DNA from: Gnetum montanum
Lineage: Eukaryota; Streptophyta; Gnetopsida; Gnetales; Gnetaceae
Assembly: GCA_015680685.1 (NCBI GenBank)
Contig: MNCI01024352.1
Coordinates: forward strand, 511,319-575,318
Length of the DNA stretch: 64,000 nucleotides
Reading direction: 5' to 3'
The position numbers and the translations under genes are program-made. A model generated the notes under the pieces. It was not told the DNA's origin, did not search any database, and was given only the letters and a program-made list of their open reading frames with translations. Numbering within the stretch: the first letter of the stretch is position 1; each line of letters begins with the position of its first letter. This document shows positions 1 through 11,883 of this stretch, piece after piece.

Positions 1-277
1 AGTTGAACAAAATAGGAAATTTTCAAGAACTCACAGTACTTGGCAAAGTTGGCTGAATCTCTTTAAAGTAAGTCATTTGTAGTTCACACACAACGCAATT
101 GTTACATTTTACACAACCACACGCCGCAACAGCACACACACATACTCACATTAACTACTGAGTCTATTTGGAGGTATCTGGGCCTTGGTGTTGCCAGAGA
201 CCAGCAGGCACCTAAATCCTGTTCGAGGACACTCGTTGGCGATCACGTCCCAAACGGTCGCCAATAGTGAGTCACAG
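1..277 (+). repeat. 3' end of an LTR, copy 1
   Basis: From about base 28 this matches 39,680-39,916 almost base for base in the same orientation, including the AGCACACACACATACTCACA run and a stretch beginning GGAGGTATCTGGGCCTTGG. Both matches stop at the same point, just after AAACGGTCG. Copy 2 ends in CA before returning to chromovirus F coding sequence, so this point is an element terminus. Only the end of copy 1 lies in the window. I infer an LTR because copy 2 is preceded by a TATA box and poly(A)-like signals. No recognisable tRNA primer site follows copy 1, so it may be a solo LTR. Confidence 0.65.
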
Positions 278-278
278 T

Positions 279-560
279 GAAAACTATTTTGTCAAAAAAA
301 AAAGAATCATCATTTTCAGGGCTACATTCCCTAGGAGCATAGCTAGTAGTTAAATTTTTTTACAATTTTTGAATTTTTGAGGCTATAGGAGTGTAGCCAA
401 TAGTTAGATTTTTTTTTGAAGAATTTTTAGTTTTTCAAGGCTACACTCTCTAGGGAGTGTAGCCAACGGTTAGAAACTTTTTCCATTTTTGGACTATAAT
501 TCTAGAGGTAGCCCAAAGTTAGAATTTTTTTTGAAATTTTCCAAACTACATTGACCAGCA
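279..560. repeat. Array of short hairpins
   Basis: Four units of roughly 60-75 bases, each with a short palindrome followed by a TTAGA-plus-T-run stretch. The best hairpin, 439-464, has perfect 10-base arms (GGCTACACTC and GAGTGTAGCC) around a 6-base loop. Related palindromes with the core CTACGCTCTAGAGCGTAG recur at 10,417-10,915, on the other side of remnant A. Function unknown; possibly the untranslated or terminal part of that element. Confidence 0.6.
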
Positions 561-1440
561 TTAGAAAAATTTTGAAAAATTTTATGCAAAAATGTTAAAC
601 TTGTGAGACGCAAAATGATAATGTTGTATTGCCAAAATGTGCAAATTGTAATGCCAAACGTGTGAATATGCGAACCGAGATGCAATGCTACAAAAATATG
701 TTTTACCCCAATGAGTACTGGGTGCACCAAATGTGTACATTAACATCCTATACCCACAGAGCCTAGGAGGTCCTAGGATATTTTTATTGCTAATTCATGC
801 TACGTCACGCTAAATTTTGCTATGTGCAAATTAATGCATTTTTGCCAAAATGCATCTATTATATACTAACATTATGTTCATTGCCTTGTGGTTGAAAAGT
901 ATTACTAAAGCCCATTTTGGTCATCATTGATCTTATCGACATCCTTTGCTACATGAACAAACCTATGCCTAACACACATGCACAAGATATGAAGGTGGGT
1001 TGTCAAGCAGTATGGTTTCATCAAGGGGCATCCAAGTTTTTGGCATACCTGCTATAGCACTTCAGTGTGATCATGTGATCACACTTAGCAGTAGAGTTTG
1101 CAAGTGCTATCACTAGGACATTACTACCTAGGTTCAATCGGACATACTAAAATTTATATTCAATGATCCCATGACCAGTTACGATCGAGTAGGTGGATTG
1201 ATGCGAGGCCCTAGGGGCACTCACCCTTTATCTAGGATCTATGGAATGCTAGAGTTCTCTTGTTACAACAGAAGCAACACCTTCTTTGTTGCTCTACACG
1301 TGCATACCCTTTTCTAGAACCCACCTGGAACTATATACTACACTAGAGGGTAAGTGCTCCCATGATTTTGCATTCTCCTACTATTAGCCCATGCTAAATT
1401 TGCTAACTGCTAATTACTCATGCTTGATGCCAGATTTAAT
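561..1440. other. AT-rich sequence, no gene seen
   Basis: No coding frame longer than about 80 codons and no recognisable motif. It lies between the hairpin array and the first exon-like segment of the plus-strand ORF of remnant A, so it is probably non-coding element sequence. Confidence 0.5.
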
Positions 1441-4400
1441 GTTGATGATCAAGGGCTCCATGATGAGCCAGAGGCTCTTACCTTGACCCGCACTACCTAG
1501 AGGTGTTCTCCTCTAGTCTAAACTTCCAAGAGGCTGTAATTGAGCAAGTGGGAGAGGACTTAGAGAATTATCCTACTTGGTACCCAAAGCCATTTAACTA
1601 GTATAGGACCTATGCTTGGCTTGATGAGGGGTGGGCTAGTGGTAAGCCCAACTTTGAGAAGCCAGTTGCACCACCACCTCCATCTCACACACTATTTTTT
1701 CTATGCAAGCATTTATTGTTCAGCTTTTAAGCTTGCTCACATGTACTCATTGATTCACCCTTGCATAATGTTATCATTATTTTTGCCTATGTTATAGTCC
1801 TAGTTGCTTCAAAAGAGGTGACAGTGGTCACCACAAGCCACAAGGAGATCACCCTCGTCATGAAATATGGTGATGTGGAGGGGGCACAGCATTGGTTGTG
1901 CCATCAAACCTTAGAGGCATTGACCAATCAGCTCACATGTGTTAGGTTGATGGACCTTTTCTTGGCCTTTATCCCAAGCATTCCAAAGGCTGAGATGGTC
2001 ATCATTATTGACTCCTTTAGCAATGATGCCTGCCACTTCGTCACCCATATGCATGGAGTAAGCGTAGTCTTAGACGTCAAAAATGCTTTCTTTGCTAACC
2101 TCTTCGGCCTCTCCTCTAAGGGCCTATTGGTCATTAACAAGGCTAGTAGAGAGGTGGATCAAAAATGAGAGATTAAGGAGTGGTTGGGAACCACTCGATC
2201 TCACAAAGGCAACATGGTTAGATATGTGTGTGTGCCTGAGACCCAAGAGCTCTACCCTCATTTTCATAATCATGCCTTTTTGAAGTTGCTCTCCCAAGGA
2301 AAAATCCTTAGGGTGGAGTAGGTGCAGGTGATGAGGGAGGCACTAGAGGAGAGCACAAGGTTCAACTAGGCCTCCTTCCTTACTATTCGACTGCAAGTAA
2401 AGATCACCAAACTTCACTACAACCTCCAAGCAAGGTCTCACATGCACTTCGCATTCTTTGCAGCATATCTACAAAGGTTCATAGAGTTCTTGATGGTCTG
2501 AGATAGCAAGAAATGGGTAGTGAAAATATTGTGAGCAATTATCCAAACCTTGAATTAGGCACCTATTTTCAACCACTCATACATAGGACCCCCCAAAGGA
2601 GATCAATGAGTTGTACTTGATTACAACCAAAGCACATCTGGGATGGTCACAATCACATTTTTCTATGATAGTGTAGGTAAGTATCCCCAAATTATTATTA
2701 GGGATGTGAACAAGGCCAACCATTACATCATAGAAATGGTGGGGCCTTCAAAGACAAAAATTAAGAGGCCATGCCTGGTAGAGGAGGTTGCCCCTACAGT
2801 TGGACAAGTAGGCACCAAGGAAATCTACCTCAAGATACTCACTTTGCATGGAGATGGTGTAGGTTAGTTCATGTGTAGATGCATTTTTTTTAAGTTTTCT
2901 ATGATTATAATTTTTATGTTTTCTTGTTATGTTATGGTAATGCTATTATGCTATGTTCATCAGTTAGGTGAAAGGGTTAACAAAGCAATGGTAGAGATGA
3001 CCCCTTCTCAAGCTAAGGACAAGGACACACACTAAGAAGAGTTGCATGAGGCCATAGACACCTTCTAGTGGTTTGATGTAGCATGGTTGTTCTACCCTAA
3101 TAAGGGTGATTTCGCCAGCCTCTTTGATGGTATGCAACTAGAATATCCCCCCACACTCACACCTAAGGGCTTGCTTAATAAGTGCTTTAAGTTGTCATCT
3201 GTTTTGCTCTTTGGTTCTTGCATCTTTGGCTACTTAGTTGTTGCTAAGTATTATTATTATGCAATCATAGATGCACCTGCCAATGGTCCAACACCCGCAC
3301 CTACCTTTCGCATAAAGCCATGGGTAGAGACACCAGACAAGTTTACCTTCATGGAAGGCATTTTTGAGAACATGGTAAACTGCATACAATAGGTGAATCG
3401 CAAGATAAGTATGCATTTTGTTGTTTTTTACTTACGTTGCTTTACTAATTTTGTGCTTAGTCTATGGCTAATGTTGATTTGCTTGTTGCATGTCAATAAG
3501 TTATAAGCTCCGCTAGGATCCAAACCAAGTGGCTGGGGTGAATTTTATCCCTAAATACCCTCCTGAAGTGGAGCAAGTGCCTCACCGCATGTATGAGGCA
3601 ATTAGCAAGTGCATGCTTTCTAGTGTGAAAATTTTATGGAGCTGCAAGCACTTAAACAAGCACTTGTGGAAATGTATGCATGAGCTTCAAGAGATAGTGG
3701 CAAGCTAGAACACAAAGATCAAGGACATCCAATCCCAATATGATTTCTTGTCAACTCAAGCACGGAGAAATAGTACCTGGCGGACCATAGAGATCAATTA
3801 TGCTAGGTACTGGTTGGAAATCTAGGGCAAGAATGAGGCTACCCAAGAGATCATCAAGTAGAGGCTACAAATGGATCTACTTGCTCAAAAGCACCAGGAG
3901 TGAAATAGCTTCAGTGCTAAGGTGTGCAAGTGGGGGCACATGCAGAACAACCACAAACGTTACTACAAGCATAAGTGAGATGCATATCTACAGCAACTCA
4001 AAGAAAAGTCTTTCAAAGCCTACCACCTTGAGTTGTTCATTAAGACAATTGGCGGGAGTTGGGCTTTCAAGATATTTGCTCACCACATAGTGGTTAGTGG
4101 TTCTCCTAAGCAAGAGATTACCATGCCTTTAGGGAAGACTTCATCTACCAACGTTTCCATGCAGCTACCTGCAAGGACTACCATGGACAAGGACAAGACC
4201 CTTGCAGGTGCTAACTTCAACCAAGAGGACTAGACACAGCTATCAAAGGCCAAGATCCTCCAACGCTTGGAGGAGGGCCTTGATAGCATACCTCTAGACA
4301 TGGTCAATGTGGAACCCTCTCAAGTTTTTTTGTTTTCTTTTTATGCTTTTCTCTATTAGTTGTATATTGTACACTTGCTTACAGTTTTCCATTTTCTTAT

Positions 4401-4493
4401 TGCTGCAATTAGCAGGCACTAGACGATGCTGCAAGCCCCAACAGCACAGCGAAAGAAGAGGAGCCTCCACTCCCACCTAGCACCATCGATTAA
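1441..4493 (+). pseudogene. Intron-containing accessory ORF remnant (remnant A)
   Basis: Concatenating segments of similar reading gives a long protein-like series interrupted by GT..AG-like gaps: about 1,642-1,797, 2,863-2,963, 3,405-3,500 (donor decayed from GT to AT) and 4,324-4,415. Segment one reads YLDPHYLEVFSSSLNFQEAV; the next contains HGVSVVLDVKNAFFANLFGL, loosely like the VxGVxVxxxxxxIxxLxGL pattern of plant transposon proteins. The fourth (3,501-4,323) is rich in K, E and Q with heptad-like spacing and is probably coiled coil. The last ends EEEPPLPPSTID and a TAA at 4,491. Many in-frame TAG/TAA codons sit where W or Q would fit, so it is dead. It converges on the minus-strand gag-protease next to it. 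I do not recognise a specific family; the accessory-ORF role is inferred from position and from its likeness in layout to the B/C/D proteins. Confidence 0.5.
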
Positions 4494-4689
4494 GCAGATC
4501 CTGATGTAGCGCTACCATTAGGCACTTTGTATTTTTGTGGTGTAATGTAGACAATCATGTTATTTAATATTATTCTTTTATGAGATGTAGTGGATTGTTT
4601 TCTACATGGTATGTATGATGAGTAGACTTTCGTATTTACTTGCTATGTTTGATATTAATGTTGCAATCAATTGATGCAGTTAGGCTATA

Positions 4690-4965
4690 AAGATTGTTAG
4701 TTTTAGGCCATTTCGGGCCATGTGTGTAGACAAAATTTTGATAGTTTTAGGTCATTCCAGACCCTAGTGATAGTTTAAGGTCATTACAGGCCATGTGGTG
4801 ATGAAAACATTTTTCCATCTTTAGGTAATGGTGATCCATGTGATGCCAATTTAGGGCCATGGCAGACCATGCTTGGTATTTTTGGGTCATTCTAGGCCAT
4901 GTTTTAAGGAAAGAAAGATTGCCATTTTTAGGCCTTAGTAGGCCGTGGCATTTTGTAATTTTGGA
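4690..4965. repeat. Degenerate ~25-55 bp tandem repeats
   Basis: About six imperfect copies of a motif close to TTTAGGTCATTCCAGGCCATG, for example near 4,701, 4,748, 4,776, 4,850, 4,886 and 4,930, separated by variable AT-rich spacers. The array lies between the 3' ends of the two converging reading frames of remnant A. No function is evident. Confidence 0.65.
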
Positions 4966-5185
4966 ATTTCATGATTTTTATGTGTTTTGCTATTTTTTAT
5001 CTATAAGCTAACTGCTAAAAAGTAATTAGGCAAAAATGTAAACTTAGCAAGAATGCACAAGCAAAAGAAATAAACACACAAAGGTGAACAATGCAAAAAT
5101 GCTAACAACCAAGCTAATGTAAAATGTAGTCAAGAAGCAAAGCAAACAAAGTGTGTAGAAGCAGGGTAGGCAGGGACTTGTTGCC

Positions 5186-8100
5186 TATTCGACCAAGGGC
5201 ATATCTTAGTCATGTATTTGTTTCCTAACCTGGTGTGGATTATGTGGTGCATAATACCTGGAGGGTATGATACAGCATTCACCCTAACCTTTGTCAGCTA
5301 TGTCAAATGGCAATTCTATCCACAAAGCATCTTTTGAAAGGTTAGGAGCTTTTGTTGGCTCTTCAAGTTGGTATACTTCATATTTTCTGCCTTTGTATTT
5401 AGTGGGAGGTGTGTCATCAAGGAACTCCACCTATGATCCCTATTCAATGTCAATGTTGCTGATGATGAAGGGGGCTGCATGGTCACTATGTATGATAACC
5501 TCTCCACCTTCATATGAAAGGTAGATTTTCTAATGGATTGGGAAGGAGATGGCCCGTAGCTAGGCAAACTAGGGCTTGCCCAAGAGTAGGTTGAAACATG
5601 GCATCTCCTCAACTACTATGAATTCAGCAATGGTGGGGAATTACTCCCCACCACAAAGGCTATCATGACAATTCCCCTTACGACAACATGTGACCCATTA
5701 AAGGATTTTAGGCACGTTGTCTTCACTAGTTTGATTTGTTCAATGAGACCAAGCTTGTCAACGACCATGTATGGAATGACATCGGTTGTCACCTTGTTGT
5801 CGATGTGCACCCTACGAATCTTGCATTCTCCTACACGGATGATGATGAACATCGACATAGTAATGAATTGACCCTTCTCAAGGTCCACCTTGATTAACTC
5901 ATCGCAAAATACCAAGGGTGTTGAACTTAATTCCTATAGAGACAAAGGTAACATCATAGCATAGATGGATTGCTCATCTACTAGGATGTACTCCATGACA
6001 GGAATGAAGGTCAATATGTGTACTAACGCTTCACAGTGGAAGGAGTAGGTCATCACCAAGTCATACAAGCTTAACATTGTATTTTTTTATTTCAAAGATT
6101 GCTTGACCTATGCCAATGTGTCAAGGAAGTCTTTACCATTGTCTACTACTTAGTTACTAGTGATCTTCATCTCTTCCATGTGGCCCAAGAGATGGATCTC
6201 ACATGGAGGATATTTGGGCTTTACTTGTTTTGCTTACCTTAGAGCCTCTGTGCTCTATTGTTGGTTCCTAGTTGCAGTAGCCTCCTTTGTCAATTGGGCC
6301 ATTAGTATAGAGGACAAGGAGATAGGCTTTAGTGGACCTAATGCCCTTTGCTCCTAGTGATGCCTAAGCATTTGATCAGCAAGGCGCTTATTAGGCCTTC
6401 CAGTTTGCAATCTTGTTTGTTTGGTGGTGTCACTTGCAAGAAAAGATCTTAGGCAAGCATGGGCCAATGCATTATCCACCACTAGACTCCTAATAGCCAG
6501 GGATTTCGCACATTGTAGCATCCTTACGATGAAGGGTGTTTGGGCTATTACAACTACAACATGCTGCAGGACCCTGACCACAAAAGGTGTTATGAGGGCT
6601 CAAGGCAATGCCCTAATGACAAAAGGGGTTCTTGAAGTGGTTAATATTGAGGAGTCCCTAGTGTTACCGTAAGGTACACAAACCATGAATGGCTCCCATG
6701 CCAATTTTGAGTTCTCATCAACACTGATGGCATTGATGATGTACCTTGTGCTGCTTATGTTAAGTGGATCCTTGTAAACCCCCTTTGACTAGTTCTCAAG
6801 GTGCACTAGGTTGGTAGTCTCAACAACCAACTCATCCTTGTCAATCATGCGTTGGATGTCATCTTGCAAAGCCATGCAAAATTCTATGTCATGACCTTGT
6901 AATTACTAATACTGGAAAAATCAATCCAACCTAAAATGCTTAGGGGCTAGGGGCTTATTAGGAAGTACGACTGAAGGATTTTTAAGGAACCCGCAATATC
7001 AATCATGCCACTTGCGAGCATCCTTAAATATTTTCTTATACTAGATGCATCCAACATGAAGCAGTTGGTCCATCAGCTCTAACCGCTTGATAGGCAATGA
7101 TGTATACTTTGAGCAATCCTTGCGCTCAAAGTTAGGCCTTGTGGCAACTAGTGTCATCACTGCCAATGATGCTGACTAGTTGTTTGCCATTATGCTAAGG
7201 CCAACTACCTTGTTGTTGTTAGCTAGAGCCTTGGGTTGCTTGGTCGTTGGTTTGGCATTGGCCAGCTTAACCTCATTGGCCACCATTACAATGGTTGTGG
7301 TTGCTTGCTTGCCTTTTTTCTTGTCTTTCTCCTTCTTTGTATGTAGGTTTTTGTAGGCCACATAGGCCAGATCCTTGCTAGCCTCCATCACATCCTGAAT
7401 GCTCTTGGTTTAAGCAAACGCTTGACTTAAGGATTACAGGGCAAGGTAGTACAGTTTTAACTTGATGAATCATTTACTACACCTTGAAGATGATCAGTAG
7501 GTCGACTTCCATAATAAGCTCACGGATCTCATTGAGTGATGCACTCCACCACTAGATGAATTTTTTCATGAGCTCTAAATGGCCTTGCTTAACTTGCATC
7601 AACTAGTCCAAGGTCACCTCGGGCTTCAAGTTGTATTTGAAGTGTGTGATGAATTGGATGAGTAATTCCTCCAAAGAATAGATGGAGGCCCTGGGGAGTG
7701 CATGGTACCAATCTAGTGCCTTACTAATCAAGGACATGATGAACACATGGATGATGGCATTTGGCCATGCTTGAAATACGAGGAATTTGACCAAAAGGTC
7801 ACCAGATGAGTGTTCAGGTCCCCTTCACCATTGTATTTGGTGAACTATGGGAGTGGGACCCTCATGGGTAATCCTAGTGGTGGAACTACAAGACTAATTG
7901 GATCTTCCTCATGAAAGTCCATCACATGGAAAATTTCTGAGAAGATGGCCTTAAGCCGCTTGCTAGGTGTGGTTGTAGCAGTGGGCTGCATGGGTTGTGC
8001 TGCTCACTATGATTATTGGGTGTCCCACAACCCAACTCTAGGTTGTGTGACCACATGTGATGCCTGTTGCGTGGGCTATGCCATGGACATAGCACTTGAG

Positions 8101-8888
8101 AATCACCATGGGTTTGTGGGTTGGGCCATCATAAAGGGTGTCAACATGACAGGTAGGATGAATAATGCTTGAGTCACGTACGATGGGGGAGGAACATGCA
8201 TGGTGTGCACGTAGGATTATGTAGGCACAATGGTTATTGCTATGAAAGGCTGAACAGCCTAAATAGGATGAACAAATTATGGAGGAATGGTGAAAGGCAT
8301 GCTCAAAGGAAGGCTAAAAGGTAGACCAACATCTTGTTGTATCTATGGTATCTAGTGAGTTGCCACCACAAGTGTTGACCTAGGTGATGACACCAGGTTA
8401 TAAGAATGCAAAGGAATGAAAGTAGAGGTTTTCTATTAGAATGAGGCATGGAACGAGTTATCATGCTTGAACTACACCTCAAATTCATCCAGCTTCTTTT
8501 GGAGGGGCTCCTCATAGTTTGTCCCTCCCTCATGGCCCATGTTGCAAACGAGGTTGTCCAACATCCACTGGTAGTCTTCTATGGGTAGGACAAATTCAAA
8601 ATTAGAAGGGATTCATGCCCTTCCATTACGATGCATAACCTCATAACTATGTTTAGCATCCATTTCTTGGTGGTCTACAAGGAAACCCACTTGGAGTTTC
8701 ATGTAAACGAAGTTATATTACTTGTCGTTGAGCACCATGACCTCAGGAGGTAGGTTGCATTACCTGAGAGATTGCCTCTATGCTAGGACAAGGCCCCTAA
8801 CCCTAAGAAAGTTGATTTGAATCTCCAGCTCAATAGGTTGGACAAAAACTATGCTTGGAGTAGAGGTCGAAGGCTATTTAGGATTCAT
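5186..8888 (-). pseudogene. Gag-protease remnant (Ty3/gypsy type), remnant A
   Basis: The minus-strand frame starts at an ATG at 8,888 (MNPK then a stop). Near 7,794-7,603 it reads ALDWYHALPRASIYSLEELL followed by QFITHF, the typical core of a plant retrotransposon Gag capsid domain. Near 5,840-5,700 it reads HIDNKVTTDVIPYMVVDKLG, a decayed form of the retropepsin active-site strand (usually IDxGSxVNVLP), so the catalytic Asp-Ser/Thr-Gly is lost. Next come FNLLLGKP, GGEVIIHSD, and a tail with LDDTPPTKYKGRKYEVYQLE, matching the C-terminal part of gypsy proteases. No reverse transcriptase follows: the frame runs out near 5,186 and the opposing ORF begins. Frequent stops and frameshifts make it a pseudogene. 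It looks like a non-autonomous gag-protease element. Confidence 0.75.
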
Positions 8889-8934
8889 GATGCAAAGGGA
8901 AATGCAAAATATTGTTTATGCTAGACAGGAAGAA

Positions 8935-9115
8935 AAATAGCTAAATGCTAAAATGTAGAAAAATGGCTAAGTATGCAACTGCTAAAAAAAACTAAGTGTA
9001 AAAATGCAAAAAAAAATGACTAAGTATAAAAATGAAAAAAATATGGCTAAGTTTGAAATGTAGAAAAAAATGACTAAGTGTAAACATGCTAAAAAATGAC
9101 TAACTCCAAGACTAC
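8935..9115. repeat. Short A-rich tandem repeat
   Basis: Five to six imperfect copies of a 25-35 base unit close to ATGTAGAAAAAAATGACTAA plus GTGTAAA. It sits just upstream (minus-strand sense) of the gag start of remnant A, in what would be its 5' untranslated region. Confidence 0.6.
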
Positions 9116-10985
9116 GCTACAGCCAGCTATGCTCTTTAGAAGACCTAAGATTCAGCTAAGTGTAAACATTAGTATTATTAAGTAAGCTTCAAAGGGAACT
9201 AACAATGGGAACTAATCTGCATAGGGTACAGAGAGCATGAAAGGCAGCAACCAAAGGATGGCCAAAGAAGAAAATAGCAAACCCTCCTTTTAGTGCTAGA
9301 AAACTATAGTGACCAAAAATGTTGGACGCTGGAATGGTACTCTGAGAGATTTACGATTGCACAGCCTTGACCTTGCGTCAGCACAAGGGTGTGCTAGAAA
9401 TAGATGTGGGGTGCCCAAAATGGTCTTATCAATCAAATTGGGACTTACGAGTGTTACAATGAAACGAATGCTAAGGTGTTTATACGGTGTCTATGCTTTC
9501 CGCAGTGCTCATAGGTGTGAGCGTAGTAAAGGTTTTGGATGAAAAAATGAGTGTGTGAATGCATAGATATGTGCTTAAATAATGAAAAATGTGAATAGAG
9601 TGCTAAAATGTTAGAGAAAATGTGAGAATGAACAAAACATAAGCAAGAGAGAGAATTGCACTACCCCAAACAAGGGAAGCATAGTCAATTGTAAAGAAAA
9701 GTTTAGGAAGTATGCGGTGTACAAGTAAGCATAGTAAGCAACATAGTCACAGTCTCAAGGTGTCTAGCTATGAAGAACTAATGTCTACCATGGATTATGA
9801 GCCTGCCGAGTTGGCTATCATGATGTCCCACAGGCTACAATGGTGTACGATGCACTAGGCAGTGTACAATGGTGCTATGGTGATGTGCAATGGTGTTCAA
9901 TGGTGTTCCAAAGTTCGTAAAAATGCTAAGTACACTTTAATGAAAGGGTGCTTATAATGCAAGTTTGCTCATCAATTGTTTCAAAATTTCAACCCCTAAA
10001 ACATGAAGTGTTGGGATATTTATAGGCCTAGGGTTAGCGTGAATTGTGGATTGGGCACCATGTGGCAAAGGGGTAGCTAGGACTACGCTAGCCCCAACTA
10101 TGCTCCCACTAAAGCAAATGGTGTTCTATTGGTGTGCTCTAATGAACCTTGTGAAACTGCTAGACTGGGACTATGCTATCAAGACTACATGTGTGAGTGC
10201 TAAACAGACCATAATGTACCTAAAAATAATGCAATTTTGCAGACTAAGCTCCAAGACTATGCTGCCCACTCTCTCGAGTCATGTTGAGAGTAGGTAATAT
10301 TTGAGGATGAATGGGGTTGCAAACGAGACAAAACTTGCTGATCTTCCTTGATGAGGGAATGTTGGAGCTAAGATGCAAGCTAGTGCTAAGTTTTGAAGGC
10401 TTTTGAAGACAGTCCAGGTAGGCTATGCTGACTATGCTCTAGAGCGTAGCCCCAAGAGTTAGACATAGAAAATGAGGCTCAGTGTAGGCTATGCTAACTA
10501 TGCCCTACAGCATAGTTCTGAAGGTGAGAGCATAGCCCTTACACTAAGCAAAAATTTGGCAAAGATGATGTGCTCATGTAGACTATGCTAACTACGCTCT
10601 AGATCATAGTAGGAAGCATAGGCTTCAAAGTTAGAAAATCTGCCAAACTGTTGCATCTCTCCCAACCAAGCTTGACAACCTTTGACTTGACACTTAAAAA
10701 AATCTATAAAACTAGTCATTTGGAGTACAGACTATGCTAGCTATGCTCTAGAGTGTAGTCTTGATAGGGGGAGCATGGTTAAGACACTTAGAAAATTTTG
10801 TAGTTGTTGTCAACACTTAGAAAACTCTTGCAATTCTGGGCTATCTATGTCAACTGCACTAACTACGCTCTAGAGTGTAGTCCCATTAATGGGGAGCATA
10901 GTCTCAACACTTCAAAAAAATTTGCCAAGTTTTGACACTTAGACAAATTTGCAATTGAGACCTAGGAGCCCAAATTTGGTGGTTT
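9116..10985. repeat. Non-coding region with hairpin array
   Basis: No coding frame is credible here. Near 9,830-9,905 the motif CAATGGTGT is repeated several times. From 10,417 to 10,915 there are at least five units of a palindromic motif close to CTATGCTAACTACGCTCTAG followed by AGCGTAGTC, at about 10,420, 10,484, 10,577, 10,727 and 10,850, with further partial units at 9,107, 10,077, 10,163 and 10,248. They belong to the same hairpin family as 279-560. A TATA-like ATATTTATAGG lies at 10,018. The region is probably the 5' untranslated and/or LTR part of remnant A, but no LTR pair could be matched. Confidence 0.5.
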
Positions 10986-11125
10986 TTCAGGTGTGACATT
11001 AAGGGGACTTGTGGATTCTTTCAAACTAATATTGTGAGTTTTATCCTGTTGTCAAGGATGTATTATTCTCTTGCATTTGAATGACAAATGGAAGTAAGAG
11101 TACAATAAGTTTTGCATTACCATGT

Positions 11126-11261
11126 CACTAGAAACACATGTTTCCCATGCTTGAAGTTAGTCCTTTGGTAAGGTTGATATAGTAAAAATAAAATAAAAGC
11201 ACAAAATGAAATTTTTGGGGGTCTCACTAGAAAGACATGTTACCCATGCTTGAAGGTAGTC
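11126..11261 (+). promoter_or_regulatory. Duplicated conserved leader block with splice-donor-like end
   Basis: Two copies, 11,126-11,162 and 11,223-11,261, of a block close to CACTAGAAAGACATGTTACC then CATGCTTGAAGGTAGTC. The second ends GAAG|GTAGTC, a good plant 5' splice site at 11,256; the first has decayed to GAAGTTAGTC. The block recurs at 29,213-29,262 (minus, element D) and at 59,219-59,254 (element E). The nearest acceptor-like site, TTATTTTAG at 11,883, lies exactly at the start of the accessory ORF. A leader exon is inferred, not proven. Confidence 0.55.
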
Positions 11262-11480
11262 AGCTTCTAAAAAATCTAAAAAAAATAAAAAATGTGCTAT
11301 TAATAAAAAATGTGCCAAAAAATAGTGTATATAGTTAGAAACTTTTCATTCCACCATTTTTAAATAAGAGGAGTTTTTGCTATTTTTCGAAGCTATGGAA
11401 CCCAAACTTCTTGAAGCAATAACTTCCTCATCGTATTTCAAATTTTTGTGATTCTTAAACCTTGTTGATCCTGGAGCACT

Positions 11481-11513
11481 CAACTTAGTCATGGGGGGTG
11501 GGGGAGGGGGGGT
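11481..11513 (+). promoter_or_regulatory. Conserved G-rich box
   Basis: The sequence CAACTTAGTCATGGGGGGTG continues into GGGGAGGGGGGG. The same CAACTYAGTCRTGGGGGAG core is found at 28,166-28,195 (minus, element D) and at 58,561-58,585, just after the integrase of element E. It resembles a polypurine tract and could serve as an internal plus-strand primer or form a G-quadruplex. Both roles are inference. Confidence 0.5.
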
Positions 11514-11883
11514 CTCTATTGTGCACACATATGAAAATTTCAAACCAAAATTTTCTAACACTTGGAAGATATTATAAAGGTTAAGTACAAAAGAACAATA
11601 AGAATATCATGGCTAATTAACAAAATTTAAGCTAAGAAACTCTACTAATCCTCCCACTTAACTATATCCATCAAACAAGGGCACAATAAATGAGAAAATG
11701 ACAAACTTCGAAGGTCATAAAAATTAGAAGCATAACACTTAAAAGGTTTCTTTTTGAAATTTTTCTAACTCTACAATCATGATAAGATAAGAACTTGATC
11801 AAACCAACAGTATGAGGAGGATAATGAACTATTATGAATTAGTGAAAATACTTTAATAATCCAAAAACTCTTATTTATTTTAG

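Noticed and set aside
4690-4965. CRISPR-like array
   Set aside because: Repeats are imperfect and irregularly spaced, spacers are low-complexity, and the DNA is plant nuclear.
5665-6672. Plus-strand frames opposite the gag-protease of remnant A
   Set aside because: The minus strand shows protease and gag motifs; the plus-strand peptides show none.
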